Assembly: GCA_021432635.1 (NCBI GenBank)
Contig: MU270024.1
Location: forward strand, 682,001-746,000
DNA length: 64,000 nucleotides
Direction: 5' to 3'
Source of the DNA: Thozetella sp. PMI_491
Taxonomy: Eukaryota; Ascomycota; Sordariomycetes; Chaetosphaeriales; Chaetosphaeriaceae
The position numbers were made by a program, and so were the translations under genes. This document shows, in pieces, positions 12,093-24,388 of the stretch. Positions within the stretch are counted from its first letter, which is position 1, and each line of letters begins with the position of its first letter. The notes below the pieces were generated by a model, which saw nothing but the letters and a program-made list of their open reading frames with translations, did no database searches and was not told where the DNA came from.

Positions 12093-12252
12093 CTCTTTAC
12101 ATACTATTATCCGGGACGTACTATATCACCCCAGACTACAGTCGACTGATCGGAACTCCGAGGCTCAGGACCAGCTATTCCAGGCAATGGAAGCCTTGAG
12201 GAATCTTGGGATGAGTTTAATGAGAGGAAAAGAACTTGAAAAGCCATGTTAA

Positions 12253-12920
12253 GGGCGGTCACATGCCACGTACCCTAGCCAGCTGTCTTTTTTCGGCTCT
12301 CATAGTTACTTTATCGCTGCCACCACCAGCGGGGATGGCCCCAGCAGCACATGTATGTGCATTCATCGATTTCCCTAGAGATATATTACGGCAGTAGTGC
12401 TAGCCTCCAAGGGTCTGCCTATCAGGTGTTCCAACTGCCAATCCAAGTGACCTCGGCCTTCGGTTGGCATGTACTTCAACTTAATTTGCCCATGATATCC
12501 GAACTCGCTGTACAGTAACTCAATGGATTTCTGTGTCAGGATACCAACGAGATGTTTTCGGATGAAACGCAGTCCTTGGATGTTGAAACAGGTTCCAATA
12601 TTGCGTCTTGAATCAATTTTGGCTCAACTATATCTTTCCGAGATGCGAGATAGCTCCTAACCGAAACAGAAGCACGTCATGTCTTAACCCACTCATTGTT
12701 TCATGTCGCTGCAACTGAACCATGCAGACGGCAGACGAAAGCATCTAAGAGAGAAAGATGCCATTTGGAACGTAGACTCTAACTAGTTAAATATCACCCT
12801 CGGGTACTCTTTAGTTGGCGCGTGGCTACTTAAGATCATGCACTTCTCGCGTTTCCGAGCTACCAACCACGCTATTGACCACGCCATTGCGCGTATTACA
12901 ATTTTATCGCTTTTGCAAGT
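12253..12920. other. Intergenic stretch upstream of the secreted DUF7029 protein
   Basis: No gene seen. It should contain the promoter of the gene starting at 12921. No clear TATA box was identified. Confidence 0.5.
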
Positions 12921-15900
12921 ATGGCACTAAATTTCATTCTATTTGTAGCGCTATCTGCTTTCACGGCCTTGACCGTGGCTCTCGAAGGGTTACACCTAGC
13001 TACCCGCGGGCTCCTCCAGATACGTCCAGCCTTTGTTGGTAACGGCATCGTCCTATCCCCCGCCCACTCGTTTGGCCATGATCCAACCGATCATCGCCAT
13101 TTGACTCCTGAACCGCTCAAAGAGCTGTATTACTCCCAAGAGGGTCATCGACGTAAGTGACTGAGGCGTTGATATTATAATTCCTAACTTACTGACTATC
13201 GCAAGCCTCCTTTCACGGTTCAAAACATGGTAGAATGACAGCTTACTTTAACCTACCTACTGTGGTTCTTGACCAGTCGACTCATCCCCAGTCTGTACGC
13301 TGCTCGCGCGATAAAATCGTCATCTGCTTTCAAGAAACGGCATTCAAGCATATCGAAACTGCCTGGAATCGTCCCGAGTTTTATCTTATTACCTTCCACG
13401 TTGGGTGCGGTCATGAGCACAATGGCCAACGTTCTTACTTTCATGCCTCCAACCCGCAATTTGATGGGATATCGCGGTGCGCCACTATTGCTACTAAGCT
13501 TATTCAACAAGAAGACGCTGTTAACTCCGGCGAAATTTTTGTGGGCACATTCCTACATCCCAACCATAAAAATAGTATTCCGGTCAGAGGCCATGTCCGC
13601 TTTGACAAACTCCCTAGCGCCTGGCCAGATGCAGACCGCCAACGCCGTCTCCAGCGCCGTTCGACCCACGAAGTTTGCAGAGCAGAATCTAAGTCAGGCC
13701 CGCTCGATAATACCGTGGCCCCCCTTGGTTGCGACCCGATCGATTCCGAGCCTGAGAGCATTGTCGATTCCCCCAAAAATTTGGGGGCATTTGCAGGCGT
13801 CACAGAGTTGAAACCGCAAAATGACAAAAACGCTCATAAAGAACTCTCCTTTGCGAGCATGGATGGCCAAGTGACAGATGGCAAGGACGTGCAGCGACGG
13901 GCACTAGCATTGGTCTACTACCCGATGCAAAATCTAGACAAGCGCTTTTGGTGGGTCTGCACCGCATTTAATGCTATCTTGAGCGTCGTTGATGTGAGAA
14001 CACACTTCCTCTCCCAACCAGGGCCAGCCGATAACATGTGAATTATAGGTCGTGGCCCAAGCCCTAGAAGCAGCGGTCAGCATAATTGGCAAGGTTGCTG
14101 TTCTTATCGCCAATGTCGCCCTTGTTACCCTCAAGGGCATTGCGCTTGTCTTCGGTGTCCCCTTCAAGCATTCCTATCATGAAGACTTTAAATTCGACTT
14201 TCACCTTCGGTCTCCGAAAGGCTCGCTGCCAGAGATTTTCGAATATGACCAGGGCTTTGGCATTATCACCAAAAGAGATGAACTTACCAGTGAGGCTGAA
14301 GTTAGTCTCCAATGTCTTAGGTGTGGTATCAGCGCCGATTTTAGTGTTGAAGGACATGTTGCTTTCAGTATCCAAAAGGGCCTTACTAAGGGCAGTGTGT
14401 CCTTCACTAATAATGAAGATTTCAGCCTCGACCTGATCTTCGGCCTCTACATAGAGAAAGATTACAACGAGCCTATTGAAGGCTTTAAGAAGCAGATTGG
14501 GGCCTACCCGCTCAGCCCACTCACTATCCCAGGAATCATCACTCTTGGGCCCCAGGTCAGCATTAGTGCTGCAGTTGACCTCACCCTGCAGAGTCAACTC
14601 GGGGCAGAAATTGCACTTGGTGGTAGTCTATCGATCTCGAAAGGCAAGGCGTCACTCGACGCAGTGAATAAGACCAACAACGGAATTGAGGGTCTCGTTT
14701 CTAAATTCACCCCCGTGACTCGGGTTCGTTGGCATCATATCAACACTACTATTTGTGATGACCGTAAGAATGCTGATTATTTTCTCTATAGTTTAAAGGT
14801 GACCTCGCGGCCTCTGTTGAGTTCGGTCTACCAGTTGCACTTGAATGTGGTCTCGACGTTCTGAATGGCAAGTTTAAGCAAACGGTTGGATTGGTTAACA
14901 AACCGTCTGTCTACGTTAAAGCCAAAGTCGCCGACAAAGAGAATACGAAATGCAAAGGCGGGGTAGAACTTCTCGTTGGAGCGAACAATAGGATCTACGT
15001 CGAAGCCTTCCAATCATGGGACTATCAAATCCGAGTCGATGAACTCTACGAGAAGAGCCTCGGTTGCATTACGTATGTTAAAACTGTGATCTATGGACAC
15101 TAATGTATTGCTGTATCCCCTAGACCAGCTCTGCTAACAAACCACGGCATTAGCGCGGAGGGAAATACCGGGAGTTCTAAGCCTCCCCAGGCATCTCCTT
15201 TTAAAACAGTGGTCCAAGATCTCAACGGTGCTGATATTAGTGATTTCAAGCCTAATATCAGTAATCATGCCGCCAATATGGAGAATCTAGACGACAAGTT
15301 CGGATACCGCGTAATTATGTCTGAAGATCAAACTGGCATCGTGGTGGCCGATCCAGACGGATATATTTTTCTCGTCAATGTCACCGAAGAATTTGATATG
15401 AGTGCTCCTATTGGGAGCGCTAATCTATCTTCGAATTTATTCGACATTGACGTCTTCCAGCGCGTGCTTACTTATCAATCTGATGAATATAAAGGTCTTT
15501 CGGCAAGGTTAAGATTTTATAATGCATCAGAGATCCCAACCACTACTAAAGCAGCGTAAGTCATCCTTATAACAGCCATTTCTTCTCAACTTATATCCCG
15601 AGGCCTATATTTTCCTTTATTTCGTACAGAGTGTACCAAATAACCTATCTTGCAACACTTTAAACTACTGGCTAGCCTACTAACCTAATTACCTTTCTCT
15701 TAGCTTTTTTAGCGTCCTTAATGAAACTGATGGCGACAAAAAGACCAAGAGAACTGAAAATAACAAAGCCATATACTATGGACTAGTTCTCAAAGGAAAA
15801 GATGCCGATATTTATTTCCCGACATTCTGTAAGAATTACTACGGCCGTTACCAACTTTACGCTACTAGTCATTCATTTAATGGAAAAGGAGCAGTAGAGA

Positions 15901-16073
15901 GCCCATTTTCGTTTGAATATATTCGAGAGAAACTAGGCTTTCGAAATAATGATCATATTCTTGGGTCAATATTAGCAGGCCTTCACAGCTGGGTTAGGTG
16001 GAATGGTGGTGACATCCAGTTACATAATACCTGTATTACTGTAAGGTTGACTTCAAAGCTTATTAAAGATTAA
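12921..16073 (+). CDS. Large secreted protein with DUF7029- and DUF7223-like domains
   Basis: Six exons join in consistent phase: 12921-13152, 13206-13993, 14049-14714 (or 14723), 14792-15072, 15154-15555 and 15704-16073. They give about 912-915 residues. The N-terminus is a signal peptide (MALNFILFVALSAFTALTVA). Residues about 95-230 resemble DUF7029: an RCSRDKIVICF block followed by FYLITFHVGCGHEHNGQRSY. A variable linker leads to a DUF7223-like region starting near the exon 3 junction (alternating beta strands, GPQVSISAAVDL). The last exons hold aspartate-rich, strand-rich sequence with scattered cysteines. Proteins with this pair of domains are secreted fungal proteins of unknown function, often annotated near chitinase or killer-toxin-like genes. 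The donor of the third intron is ambiguous between GTGACT and GTTCGT; both keep phase. No catalytic motif seen. Confidence 0.72.
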
Positions 16074-17445
16074 TTAGTATTCCGAAATTAATAGTAATAA
16101 GAAGCACCAAGTATAGAGACAATAATATAGCTAAGATGTATCTATACTTTGGGTTTTATTTAATATTGACGGAGATTCTATAGATCATTATGTAAAATAG
16201 AAAGGCTTTTATGATAGCCTCGACCAGAGCGAGCATGCGGCTGTGAAGATTGGAATCCATTCATCAAATTCTCCGGGGACGTTATCCAAGGCGTGCTTGC
16301 GCTTTACTTGCCCCGGGCAAATCCAGTTGCTTGCCTCTGACCTGGCCTGGTCCGGTACGTCTTAAATTTGACCATCTATTGCCTGGAAAAGGATCTGACG
16401 TGCCTTATGTAAGGTAATTTATCTTTCGCAAGCCTCAAACGTTGGGCTGCGCACAAAGAAGAAATGAAAAACCGTCAATCCACACAGTAGATACTATACC
16501 TGGTATCTCTGAGCAAAGCAAAAATCCAGTAATGATCATAATTGATCTACTTCTCGTTCATAGATATAGCCACTCGGGGCTCGTAGAGCCTTATCCTTGA
16601 CCTGCTCCTTTATATGTGAAGCTTGTTAGGGCTGATGAGCTATGATTAGCTTCTGTTATGTGTAACGCCTATTAAAGTTGCTAAAGCCACTATAATGTTT
16701 ATAGTAAGGTTAAGCCACACTATGGCGAGCTTATGATAGCTTTGGCTATATTATAGTATAAAAGCTCGAGAAAAAGTTATAACAGCTAAGATATCTTAAT
16801 CAGTAATAACCTTTCTCTAATAAGCTCGGCCTAAGAGAATAAGAGAGCAGCTGTTTCTACAAGCCTACTATCTTAGACCTTAAACAACTTCCCTTACCTA
16901 ATATACTACTCTACTCACCACATCTCATACAATATACTCAAGGATATCTATTACCAAGAAAAAACCTATTCTAGTCCCCTTTTTTTTTACCTCTTAAGGC
17001 TAATATAAATAAGATCATAGGCTAAATAAGAAATATTAGTCCTTTACTTAATCTTAACTATCGATCTACCAAAGAACTTCTAAATCTCTTTAAGTTTAGT
17101 TATAATATTTTACTTAAGAGTAAGAATAAGACGATTAAGTAAGAGAAGATCCTAACAAGCCTTTATTTCCTTACAAAAGAAGATAAAAAGGCTTTATATT
17201 ATCATTTTTTACTTAAGAAAGATAAGTAGTTAAAATGTCTAGCACAAATGTCCTAGAGTATTTATAATAAAATGCAGAATAGCTAAAGCTGAAGCAGTTT
17301 GAAAGCTAGATCCTTAGGATAGCTATGTAATCAAGGCTTAAGTGCCCACGCCGTCAAAGATCCATCACATTAATGTTCACAGTCTAAGTTCCCTTATAGA
17401 GGGCTGACGTGCCTTATAAGACAAGTTAAAAAGTTTCGTCAGAAT
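16074..17445. repeat. AT-rich, TpA-rich stretch, probably RIP-degraded repeat DNA
   Basis: From about 16.1 to 17.3 kb the sequence becomes strikingly rich in A, T and TA steps and has almost no CpG, with no usable open frame. Words such as TTATA, CTTAA and TAAG recur. This is the pattern left by repeat-induced point mutation of an old transposon in filamentous ascomycetes. No terminal repeats or transposase motif survive that I can read, so the element type is unknown. Confidence 0.5.
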
Positions 17446-17974
17446 TTATAGCCTGTCGGTGAGTGATGTAATGGTTTTGGGCTGCACGAGAACTGTATCC
17501 TCTACAATGTAGTCATAGCTAACTCTGATCTGCGTAAGAATTTGCTGCTCTATTAGTTGAAGGCCTGAACTGCTAGCGGTCCCGGCTTGCCCGGGTCTCT
17601 TAGGAGCGTGTGGCTTCCCTCCATGATTGAGAATGGGAACAATATAGTCATAAGGCACCCAAAACTAAGCGACCGAACCCAGGAGAGAGCCTTATTCTGA
17701 ACCTTCTTTTGGCTCCCGACAAACTGACCTAGCTGGCAATCCTATGGAATTTCAACCTTCACAGATGGTGACCAGGCTCGGTGCTGCACATCAAGTAGCG
17801 ATCCAGACACCCAATGTTTCTATGTGCTATTCTTATGAGACATGCGATGCTCCAATTCTCCGATATCGACTCATCGAAATAAGTGGAATCTAGAAGTTGC
17901 ATAATAACATCATAACACTTGTTGATCATCTTGCTACGATTCCAGCAAATGAAGGTAGCGTCGGTGGACTTATG

Positions 17975-18370
17975 CTAGTAGAAGAGACTGGGGATGGTGG
18001 CCACAGGGTCGGCACACATGGCTACCAGCATGCTAAAAACACTGTATCTCTCAAATGCTTGCAGTTTCGATGAAAAGAAAGTCGGCACACGCACAACAGA
18101 GATCAGCGGGTACTCCAAAGCCACCCAGTCGTCTACCATGGCATCAAAGGTCTCCTTCGAGTAGATCGGGTCCGTGGATAGCTCTAGCCGCATCTCGACT
18201 AAGCCAGTTTGAGACGCGCTAGAAATTCTAGCAGATCCAACTGCATGGGAGTTAAGATAAAGACTCTGAGTTGGCGAGCTCAGGTCGCCGCTGATGCTAG
18301 TGTACTCGGCGCTGGGAATGGTCTCCTGGTCCACACTAGACTTGTCCGTTTCTATGCTTCGGTTGGATAC
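17975..18370 (-). CDS. Hypothetical protein fragment
   Basis: An open frame of about 120-130 residues on the minus strand, ending at 17975, with an ATG-independent upstream extension (positions to about 18395). It has a good amphipathic composition and no motif I know. It lies between an eroded repeat and a gene-free stretch, has no clear partner exons, and may be the tail of a decayed gene. A Ser/Thr-rich first half and a hydrophobic second half are all that can be said. Confidence 0.25.
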   Translation of the reverse strand, partial: VSNRSIETDKSSVDQETIPSAEYTSISGDLSSPTQSLYLNSHAVGSARISSASQTGLVEMRLELSTDPIYSKETFDAMVDDWVALEYPLISVVRVPTFFSSKLQAFERYSVFSMLVAMCADPVATIPSLFY

Positions 18371-18399
18371 GGTGTAGGTGAAGCGCGGGAATTCTAATA

Positions 18400-19739
18400 A
18401 CCTACACCCGACATCTTGAAATCAATTCTCTCTCTTTGCACTGCATATTGGCATCAGTAGGGTGGATATCAGATGGCATTGGGGTTTGCATACTGCCTGG
18501 GCCTTGGCCCACAGCGCTTCACCGGAACGTTGAAGGTGCAACACAGGCCATTGCTGGTATATCTGTAGCATGCCATAGCCGAATTGTTGGGCACCGCCTC
18601 CCCCGAGGATTTTCGACGGGCACGACCGGCGGCTGCCAAGCAACAAGACAACGGACTTCGGGGCGCCAGTAAGAATCGCAAGATCGAGATTGATTCAACG
18701 TAGAGACACAAATCCGTCAACAGCATGATAGACGACTATACAAACACACGATGGAATATTGGAGCTGGGGTATCTATGCTTAGTCGCATGATCACAATGT
18801 TGGCAAAAGTCGAGGCTAGATTGCCAGATTTTGGCGGGCAAAGCCCATAGATGGCATGCTTCACCACCATCTAATTTCCTTGCGAATTTCATGGCAAGGG
18901 ATGCTTTTAGGGAAGTGGGCTATCTACTCTGTTAGGACCTGTGGAAGCCAACGAAGAGTCTAGTCTCTCGTCTTGCTCGCCCGGCCATACATTGATTAAT
19001 AGCTGTTCGGTCCGCCCATATCCTATATAGCTCACGATCGAACGAAAGGGAAACCTGCCTGCAACTTCCACGAGACGAATAGTGGAAGCCGCAAGGCTGT
19101 CTTTTCATGTTAGTCACCTAATGAGCATGAGACAGTTCTACCTTTGTATCTCCAGCAACTAATAAGCAAGATACATTCTATTTCAGCTTAATTATATTGT
19201 GTCCAAGGCCGTCGCCATTTGCTTTTTAGTCAGGCCTCACCTTGACGTCAATCATCAGAGCTAGTTTCTCCTGTAATGCAATGATCCTCTGATTAGTCTA
19301 GTCATAGTAACTTGGATGTAGGGTCAGATCGAAACTGAACAAGAGCTTGGCCAACATCGAGCGCATGTGGTAATACGCCAAGTTGTGGCGCATGCAGTCT
19401 AGGGAGCCAAAACAGACGTCATCCAGCACTGGCAATTAAGCTTGGATCACAATGCGAGCCGTGCGAGATGCTTGCGCCACAGTTAACCATAACAGCTCGC
19501 AGCCACTATACTATAAGCCGAACCACACTGCTGTTCTGGGCTAGCGCAAAACAAAAGCCAGGCTGCAGCCAACCTGCGCGTCCAAGTCGATAGCTTGGAA
19601 AGCTTGATCCGATATTTATAGAGGAATTAGGCCCATGCTATGTAAAGTGCCTTATCATTTATCACTAAAATATCAGGTTCTCCAAGCCTCACCTCCCAAC
19701 CAAACATCTTTCTTAGCCCGCTTGGCCCAGAGAGCTAAC
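18400..19739. other. Intergenic stretch, nothing recognised
   Basis: Several short frames overlap here on both strands, but none shows family motifs or coherent splicing. The last 100 bases form the 5' leader of the UCH gene. Confidence 0.5.
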
Positions 19740-20553
19740 ATGTCTTTGTGGGATATCGATGAAGACGCCAGGCGATCGCGAAAAACGTGGATTCCGCTAG
19801 GTAAGCACCACAGCTTGGACGGCGGATTTTAAATGCTGATACTGAGGCGTAGAGAACAACCCTGAAATCTTCGCCCAACTGCTCCAAAAACTCGGCGTAT
19901 CCTCTAAGCTAGGCATCTACGATGTTCTCAGCCTAGAGGACAGCGAGCTGCTAGCCTTCATTCCCCGTCCATGCTTTGCACTCCTGGCCACTATTCCCCA
20001 CCAAGCATACGAGATCGCACGTAATGCCTCTGCCGACAAAGACCTCCCTATTTACAAAGGCAGCGGACCCGGGGAACCTGTCATCTGGTTCCGCCAAACC
20101 ATAGGCAATGCGTGTGGCACCATCGGCGCCCTCCACGCCGTCAGCAACGGTGGTGCGAAGGACTTTATTCAGCCGGGTTCCGATCTCGACAAGCTGCTCC
20201 AGGCTGCGGTGCCCCTAGAGCCCAAAGAGCGCGCTCAGCTGCTGTATGACTCTGCCGAGCTGGAAGCTGCGCACAAGTCCGTGTCCCACCAAGGCCAGTC
20301 GGCCCCTCCGCCAGAAGACGAGCACGTAGACAACCACTACATTGCCTTTGTCAAGGGCGACGATGGACATTTGTGGGAGCTAGAAGGTGGGGTTAATGGG
20401 CCATTGGACCGTGGGAAGCTGGCAGAGGGCGAAGATATGTTGGGTGAAGAGGTATTGAAGCTGGGTATTCTGTCGTTTATTGAAAAGGCGGCGGCAGCTG
20501 GTAAGGAAAGTATTCAATTTAGCGTCGTAGCCCTAGCTCTGGCTAGTGACTAA
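19740..20553 (+). CDS. Ubiquitin carboxyl-terminal hydrolase, UCH (peptidase C12) family
   Basis: Two exons, 19740-19800 and 19853-20553, with a 52-base intron (GTAAGC...GTAG), encode 253 residues, close to the 230-240 of UCH-L3/Yuh1 enzymes. The protein opens ENNPEIFAQLLQKLGV, the usual N-terminal helix. The catalytic block is FRQTIGNACGTIGALHA with Gln as oxyanion residue and Cys108 as nucleophile. His182 lies in NHYIAFV. The following block GHLWELEGG aligns with GHLYELDG, so the position of the catalytic aspartate is Glu198 here. The enzyme should cleave small adducts or short extensions from the ubiquitin C-terminus in the cytosol or nucleus. It looks like a housekeeping gene unrelated to its secreted neighbours. 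The Asp-to-Glu change is conservative and may be normal in filamentous fungi. Confidence 0.9.
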
Positions 20554-21119
20554 AGCTGGTGAAATATGCAGGCGTCTATAAGCACACAATATAGACATGG
20601 CAGAGACGGAAATCTCACCCTAGCTACGCGTATATGGCGGAGTAACTGTTACTCTCATCTTAACAAACCTTTTTAAGACATGGAAAAGCTCTATAAACAA
20701 CATATAGCGTTCAAGTTTTAGTGTTTAAGAAGGTGGGAGGCGGATGACAGGAGATTTCTAAAGTGAAAACTCTATAAGGCTAATTCAGCTAGTTAGTTAC
20801 GCCAGGTAAAAATTAACTCCACTCTCAGCGGGCAAGGACGTGCAAGCGCTGAATCAGCTCATCGGCGTCCCGGAATTAAGTGCATCACGGTCGTCTTCTC
20901 TTTAAGAATTTCGTCTTGTTCGGTGGCGATAGTTTTTCTATACTACGGTCTTACACAAATAAATCAGAAAAAGATTTCTAGATTCAAGGCGACAAAAAGC
21001 ACAGTTCAACATGTTACATATATTAGGTCTTCTTTTTAAACAATATAACCTACTTAGGAAGATGGATTCCGGATACAATAGCAGGATTATAAGCAGAGGG
21101 TGGTCCACTTCATCCTCCC
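20554..21119. other. Intergenic stretch between convergent genes
   Basis: Shared 3' flank of the UCH and SGNH genes. AT-rich in parts, no gene seen. Confidence 0.6.
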
Positions 21120-23281
21120 TCAATCGCTGCCTGAACATCCCACCTCTCCCCACCCAACGCCATTCGTTGAGCCGCCAGCCCCCTTCTGGACCTTGTCGTT
21201 GTTGAAGCAACGTGTGCGCACCCAGATGGGTGTGCGGAAGGTGGCCTTCCATTCGTAGCCGCCGCAGTCCTGGCTACCATCCAGGCAGTAGTCAAATGAC
21301 CATTTTGTGATGCCACCACCGACGCAGCTCTTGGCGGACGACAACAGTGTGTTTTGGCCAAAGTCGGAACTGGCCCACCCGGACCCGCGCAGCGTATACG
21401 ACCCCCACAGGAACTTGTAGTCGCCGTTGCAGTCACCCGTCATCGCCTTGATGAGTGTGCGGTCGTGTTTAGGATTTACCTGGTATTCGTAGTCGCCACG
21501 CACCCAGGAACCGCCGAACTTGAAGTCGAGCGGGTTGTTGGGGTCATTGCCGTCGCACCCATTGATGATGCGGCTGAACGAGTCTAGACACTGGCTCTTG
21601 TCCCACGCAGAGGCGTCGTTGCTCAGCTGGATGGACATCTCGTGCTCATCTTGCGTCCCCTCATGGTACGTCTTCTTCCGGCTCCAGTTGAGCGTGTTGG
21701 TAGGGTGGTCCTTGTCTACGGCATCGCAGAAGTCCTTGTAGTTCTCGTTCATGCGGTCACCGTTGGCGAAGGCCTTTTTGCCGCTGCTCTGCCAGCACGT
21801 GAAAACATCGTTGACGTGGCAGATGGGATCCTCCACATTCAGATCCTTGGACCGCAGCCACGCCAGGTTCTCCATAGCGAAGGCGGCAATGTTTTCGTGC
21901 CCTCGCTCGTTCGGGTGGAAGTTGGATGCCACCTTGTCCGGCAAGCCAAAGCCCAGCGTCGGGTCCAAGCTGTCGTCTCCGGGGCAGTTGGGCGGCGACG
22001 GTGCCCGGGGGTCGAGCTTGTGTAGCACTTCAGCGCGTGGGTTGCGCGACTTCCACAAGAGTGAATCATAAATGTTGACCTTGGACCACTTTGCATGCAT
22101 ATAATCCAAGAACTGCTTCCTCTTCTCTTCCGTCAGGGGGCCGCCGATGGCTTGCTCAACTGCCATGCGCGCCTCTTCGTGAGTGTCAACGTGAGCATTC
22201 TCGTCTAGGCTGCGCCGCTTCAGCTCGCGATATCTTTTCGGCGCAACGTATGTGTTGCGCTTGATGAACTGCAGCTCCTCTTGGCCCGGCTCCGGGTACA
22301 GCCCGACCCCGTTAGGAGAGCACATCTGGCCGTCGACCGTGGCACCCCAATCGGACCAGTCGGAGAAGGTGATCTTGTACTTGATGGAGGTATCGGCGAC
22401 ATACTCATCCACGACGTCGGAGATGGCCTGGTTGATATTGGCGACGAGCGTGTTGAACTTGGTGCGGCGGTCCACCGTCAGCTTCAGCGGCGTGCTGAAC
22501 CAATAGGACCACCACCACCACTCCTTGATGGCCCAGTATTGCTTGGTAAGGTCACCGCAATCTTCGTTGGTAGTATCGAAGAAGGGGGCATAGCCGCTGT
22601 AGATCATGTAGCCACCGGGTTTGATGACCGCGTTGAGCGCGGAGAGAATGTCGCGAATGTTGTCCTTGAGAATGGTATCGATATTCTCCTGCGCCTTGTC
22701 GATAATCTGCTGGCACGCATCCTCGCCACGCCATGCGAGGAAAATGCAGTTTGTGATCATGGTGGCCTAAAGTTTTACTTGTCAGTCTCTAGCTTGCTTG
22801 GTTTCCTCTTGCTGCTATCGCACGCGGGATATGGAGCAAATCTCACCAAGCAAAGGTCATTGCCGCCCGCTGTCATCATGACGAGATCCAGCGGCCCATT
22901 CAAGTTGATAGCCTGGTTGTAAATCTGCTCCGTACGATCGCCGCTGCAGGCCGGGTATTGAAAATCCTTGACAGTAGGACCGAAGGCATAGTTCAAGATC
23001 TTGACCCATGAGTAACTATACCGCGCGCACCACCAGTCGTCACTGAGTGGGATACCAAGCCGGTAGCCGGATCCGATGCCGGCGGTAAAACTGTCACCAA
23101 TGGCTGCCCACTTCGTGATCCAAGAGAAGTCGGTCGGATCTGTGTCTCGGCGCAAGAGCACCGTGGCCGGGTTCTGCGACGTAAAGTTGCTGTCGTCACG
23201 GCCGCCGCGCGGGTATGCGGCCACCAGAGGCGACGACGACAGCACGAGCACGGCTAGCCACGAAGACAATAGAGGGCCCAT
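21120..23281 (-). CDS. Secreted SGNH/GDSL-type hydrolase with long cysteine-rich C-terminal domain
   Basis: Two exons, 23281-22847 and 22766-21120, joined over an 80-base intron (GTGAGA...TTAG), encode 693 residues. The start at 23281 is followed by a signal peptide (MGPLLSSWLAVLVLSSSPLVAA). SGNH landmarks are present: AAIGDSFTAG with Ser64 as likely nucleophile, a conserved Gly in YPACSGD, TAGGNDL with the Asn oxyanion residue, and a late NFHPNERGH with the catalytic Asp/His region. The hydrolase part ends near residue 425. The remaining about 270 residues hold many cysteines and blocks such as INGCDG...NPLDFKFGG, which resemble the tails found on subgroup C fungal chitinases. The enzyme should hydrolyse an ester or acyl group outside the cell; whether the substrate is lipid or a wall polysaccharide is unknown. 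It is divergent from the chitinase gene, about 1.1 kb between starts. Confidence 0.85.
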
Positions 23282-24388
23282 GGTCAGCGTTGTGGGCTGT
23301 TCTGATGGTCGACAACGCGAGAAGAACGTAGGGAAGGGCAAGATCGGAGAAAAACGAGGGGAGGTACGAGCCCTCAACCCTTCGTGGAACTAATGAATTC
23401 CATTCAGTGCCTATAGCATGGCCTTCCCAAAATGGGGTCTGCTCCTTGCAGAGCAAGGGGCGCGCCCGGACGCACAAACCGATAGAAAGGTCATTTGTAA
23501 TAGCTAAGGGGGGCTTATGCCGGGGTCTAGGGCCCCCTCACGTGAGGGTAGGGAGGTTTCTCTCTGCCAGCATGGGTTGCGATGACGGTCGCTTCCTCCA
23601 TAGAACCAATGCATTCCGATAAAATGAGTAGATAGTCGAAAAAAGCCTATTAAAATCTCACCTTGGCGCCCATGGGTGGCACGGTAGTGGATTATTGAGT
23701 CCGGTGCTCACTGACTCGCCAAGGCGGCAAATTACCTACGGTTAGGGGCTGCCCCAGGATGCACTGTGGGGTCTGAAGGATTTTCGACAAGGACATGAAG
23801 GAATGTAGCATAGCTTCAATTGCCCCTGCTTTAGATCACTAGGCATGAAGCTATGTGCCGTGTAGTGCCGGCCTGCCCCCATTTCTTGGGCCGGCCCCCG
23901 GAGGCAAGACCCTGGTTAAGCAGTAGTAGGTGGAGGTACCGCCGCAGGTACCGGTACATGCCTTTACAGACGTCCCTTGCCCTACGACTAGGGATCCGAG
24001 CTAAGCATTGCTGACGGCCGGATTAGGACTAAGATTGAATAATACTCCAAAGCAGGCCCGCTCACTCCCGGCACCATTCGCCGATAGAGCTTGCCCATGC
24101 CCATCGGGCGAATCCGAGGTAATTACCTATTCTTATCCGTCACGCGGCTGGCCTCGGTGCCATTTCGCGCAACCTGCCACTCCACCCAGGACCACCCAGG
24201 AAGTGTGCAGTATCCCCTTTTCGTTGTTGGGGGCCGACGTGTCTCCGTACCACAGCCCTTCGTTGATTATTTCCAGTCTTGCGAAGGAGGAGCGCTGTGG
24301 CAGGTTTGGTCTCTCGTACTTTCCTGTCTCCCTTCCTGCCTGGGGATAACACACGAGACTGCACACATCGCATCTCTTCGCCATCAAG
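23282..24388. other. Divergent promoter region between SGNH hydrolase and chitinase genes
   Basis: About 1.1 kb without a gene. It is GC-variable and contains short inverted repeats, for instance around CCTCACGTGAGG (23536-23547) and a nested GGTACC/ACCGGTACC-like cluster near 23935-23957. The CACGTG core is an E-box-like palindrome that could bind bHLH factors. No TATA box is certain. Confidence 0.45.

Noticed and set aside
22281-22922. Plus-strand 213-residue frame over the SGNH hydrolase gene
   Set aside because: Shadow of the minus-strand gene; composition and motifs belong to the other strand.
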